From positions 9,510-53,190 of the forward strand of contig NZ_KB714702.1 of assembly GCF_000349725.1 (NCBI RefSeq): a stretch of 43,681 nucleotides of DNA, in the 5' to 3' direction. Positions 42,691-43,681 of this stretch are shown here, piece by piece (position 1 is the stretch's first letter; each line of letters begins with the position of its first letter). A model generated the notes under the pieces. That model was given only the letters and a program-made list of their open reading frames with translations, did no database searches and was not told where the DNA came from. The stretch comes from Ligilactobacillus pobuzihii E100301 = KCTC 13174 (GTDB lineage: Bacteria; Bacillota; Bacilli; Lactobacillales; Lactobacillaceae). A program made the position numbers and the translations under genes.

Positions 42691-42739
42691 AGAATAACAC
42701 AGTTATTTATGGTCTAGCTTTTTGGGTACCTCGATAAAA

Positions 42740-42768
42740 TTGCTTACGATCTTTTGGTATGTTATGAT
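42740..42768 (+). promoter_or_regulatory. Promoter of the Bax-inhibitor-1 family gene
   Basis: TTGCTT (42740-42745) and TATGAT (42763-42768) with a 17-base spacer, about 60 bases before the start codon. Confidence 0.6.
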
Positions 42769-42829
42769 AACTTCATTAGAGAGCATCAAACGATTTCAAT
42801 TATCTAATTAATTAGGAGAGGACGATCAA

Positions 42830-43531
42830 ATGAATAATTCGAATCAAGGTTATGTGACTAGCCAGAATGGTTTAAATAGTTTCTTAACTAAAATGTATGG
42901 GTTTATGGCAGGCGCTGTTGCATTTTCTGCAGTGATCGCATATTTATGTGCGACAACATTCCAAATGCAGGTTCTCAGCTTTTTTGGCCAACATCGTTTT
43001 GCCTTTTTCGCCTTATTTGCAGTCCAATTAGCCATGGTTTTTGGAGTATCTTTTAAACCGGGACGTTCGGCGGCATCCAGTATCACATTACTTTTTGCTT
43101 TTGCCGGGATCGAAGGACTATTTTTAAGTACGATATTAATGGTCTATGATATTTCACATGTCACGATGGCATTTGTCGCAGCTGCCGCTGACTTTGTCGT
43201 TTTAGCAATTTTTGGGGCTACGACTAAAAAAGACCTTTCGGGGATCGGTAGTCAAGCACTCGCAGCGCTGATCGCTTTACTAATTGTAACTGTTATTAAT
43301 ATCTTTTTGCAAAGCCCAATGATCAGTTATGTCTTTTCATTCATCGGTGTTATTATCTTTACGATTTTAACTGCCTGGGACTCACAGAATTTTAAAAATA
43401 TGTATTTGCAATTTGGTGATCAAGTCAATTCAACTTCTTTAGCAGTTTCTGGTGCTTTGCAGTTGTACCTTGACTTTATCAACATCTTTATTCAATTAGT
43501 TACGATCTTTTCCGGTGGTAACAGAAACTAG
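42830..43531 (+). CDS. Bax inhibitor-1/YccA family membrane protein
   Basis: A 233-residue protein with about seven membrane segments. It begins with a short polar tail (SNQGYVTSQNGLNSFLTKMYG), and ends with segments containing ILTAWDSQNFKNMYL, the conserved acidic region of the BI-1/YccA family, and LYLDFINIFIQLV. Bacterial relatives are pH-sensitive calcium leak channels (YetJ) or modulate FtsH protease (YccA); which applies here is open. The ATG follows AGGAGAGGACGATCAA. It has its own promoter and two terminators downstream. Confidence 0.92.
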   Translation: MNNSNQGYVTSQNGLNSFLTKMYGFMAGAVAFSAVIAYLCATTFQMQVLSFFGQHRFAFFALFAVQLAMVFGVSFKPGRSAASSITLLFAFAGIEGLFLSTILMVYDISHVTMAFVAAAADFVVLAIFGATTKKDLSGIGSQALAALIALLIVTVINIFLQSPMISYVFSFIGVIIFTILTAWDSQNFKNMYLQFGDQVNSTSLAVSGALQLYLDFINIFIQLVTIFSGGNRN

Positions 43532-43545
43532 AAAAAATATTTTTG

Positions 43546-43577
43546 AAGGTGCTTCGCTAGTGTGCGGGCATCTTTTT
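43546..43577 (+). terminator. Terminator after the BI-1 gene
   Basis: AAGGTGCT pairs with GGCATCTT (8 bp, two G-U) around a 13-base loop, followed by TTTTT. Confidence 0.6.
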
Positions 43578-43613
43578 TTGAGCTATTTCTAAAGGTTGAA
43601 AGTTAAATAATAC

Positions 43614-43642
43614 AAAAAAGCCCCGAATTTTCGGGGTTTTTT
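43614..43642. terminator. Symmetric terminator near the window end
   Basis: An A-run, CCCCGA, a 4-base loop, TCGGGG and a T-run. It can act in both directions, so a convergent gene beyond the window is possible. Confidence 0.8.
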
Positions 43643-43681
43643 CTGTATAAAATAGACATGAATTGCTCCATATCTGTATAA

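Overview
The window looks like a chromosomal segment of a low-GC Gram-positive, most likely a member of the Lactobacillaceae. The supporting signs are Shine-Dalgarno sequences before nearly every gene, frequent TTG and GTG starts, a T-box leader, CcpA-type cre boxes, and a gene set (EcsAB, PrsA, YhaM, YheA, YtmP-TrmB-YtpP-YtpR-SftA-MurC) whose local order echoes Bacillus and lactic acid bacteria. I cannot resolve the genus from sequence alone.

Layout. 1-1.6 kb: the 3' part of a MurJ/Wzx-type flippase and a small unknown gene. 1.8-10.6 kb: a type I restriction-modification island, hsdM-hsdS-hsdR, followed by a tyrosine recombinase and a silent inverted hsdS half-gene, with the tail of an Mrr-like endonuclease gene at the far edge. 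10.6-12.4 kb: a minus-strand pair (NAD(P)H-hydrate dehydratase and an alpha/beta hydrolase). 12.5-16.5 kb: tRNA-Leu(CAG) with a nearby copy of its 3' end, a cre-controlled small gene, a universal stress protein, a small membrane protein, glycerate kinase and a nucleotidyltransferase-like gene. 16.6-23.7 kb: acetate kinase, a small helical protein, deoxynucleoside kinase, adenylosuccinate lyase, a LysR regulator, a MATE exporter with a structured leader, and a DUF2187-like protein. 23.7-27.5 kb: tRNA-Gly(CCC) and an arginine module (T-box, argS, a Crp/Fnr regulator, argR). 27.7-35.7 kb: PBP1A, YheA, YhaM, PrsA, a small anchored protein, HIT and EcsAB. 35.8-43.5 kb: YtmP, TrmB, YtpP, frameshifted YtpR, the SftA translocase, MurC and a Bax-inhibitor-1 membrane protein.

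The most notable system is the restriction island. The expressed hsdS and the silent hsdS fragment face each other across hsdR and the recombinase, and share a perfect 17-bp repeat at the start of the target-recognition domain and a perfect 27-bp repeat at its end, both in inverted orientation. This fits recombinase-driven specificity switching, with the unusual feature that hsdR and the recombinase lie inside the invertible segment. The recombinase Shine-Dalgarno can be masked by a perfect upstream complement, which may keep switching rare.

Other points of interest are a Crp/Fnr-type gene whose Shine-Dalgarno and start codon are 53 nt apart but would be brought to about 9 nt by a 14-bp hairpin; a family of at least four dispersed hairpin-rich intergenic repeats; a second Shine-Dalgarno-masking leader; an uncharacterised structured leader before the MATE gene; two cre boxes placed just after -10 boxes; and a 10-A tract that frameshifts ytpR. 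Several starts were moved to codons with a well-placed ribosome binding site; these are noted entry by entry.
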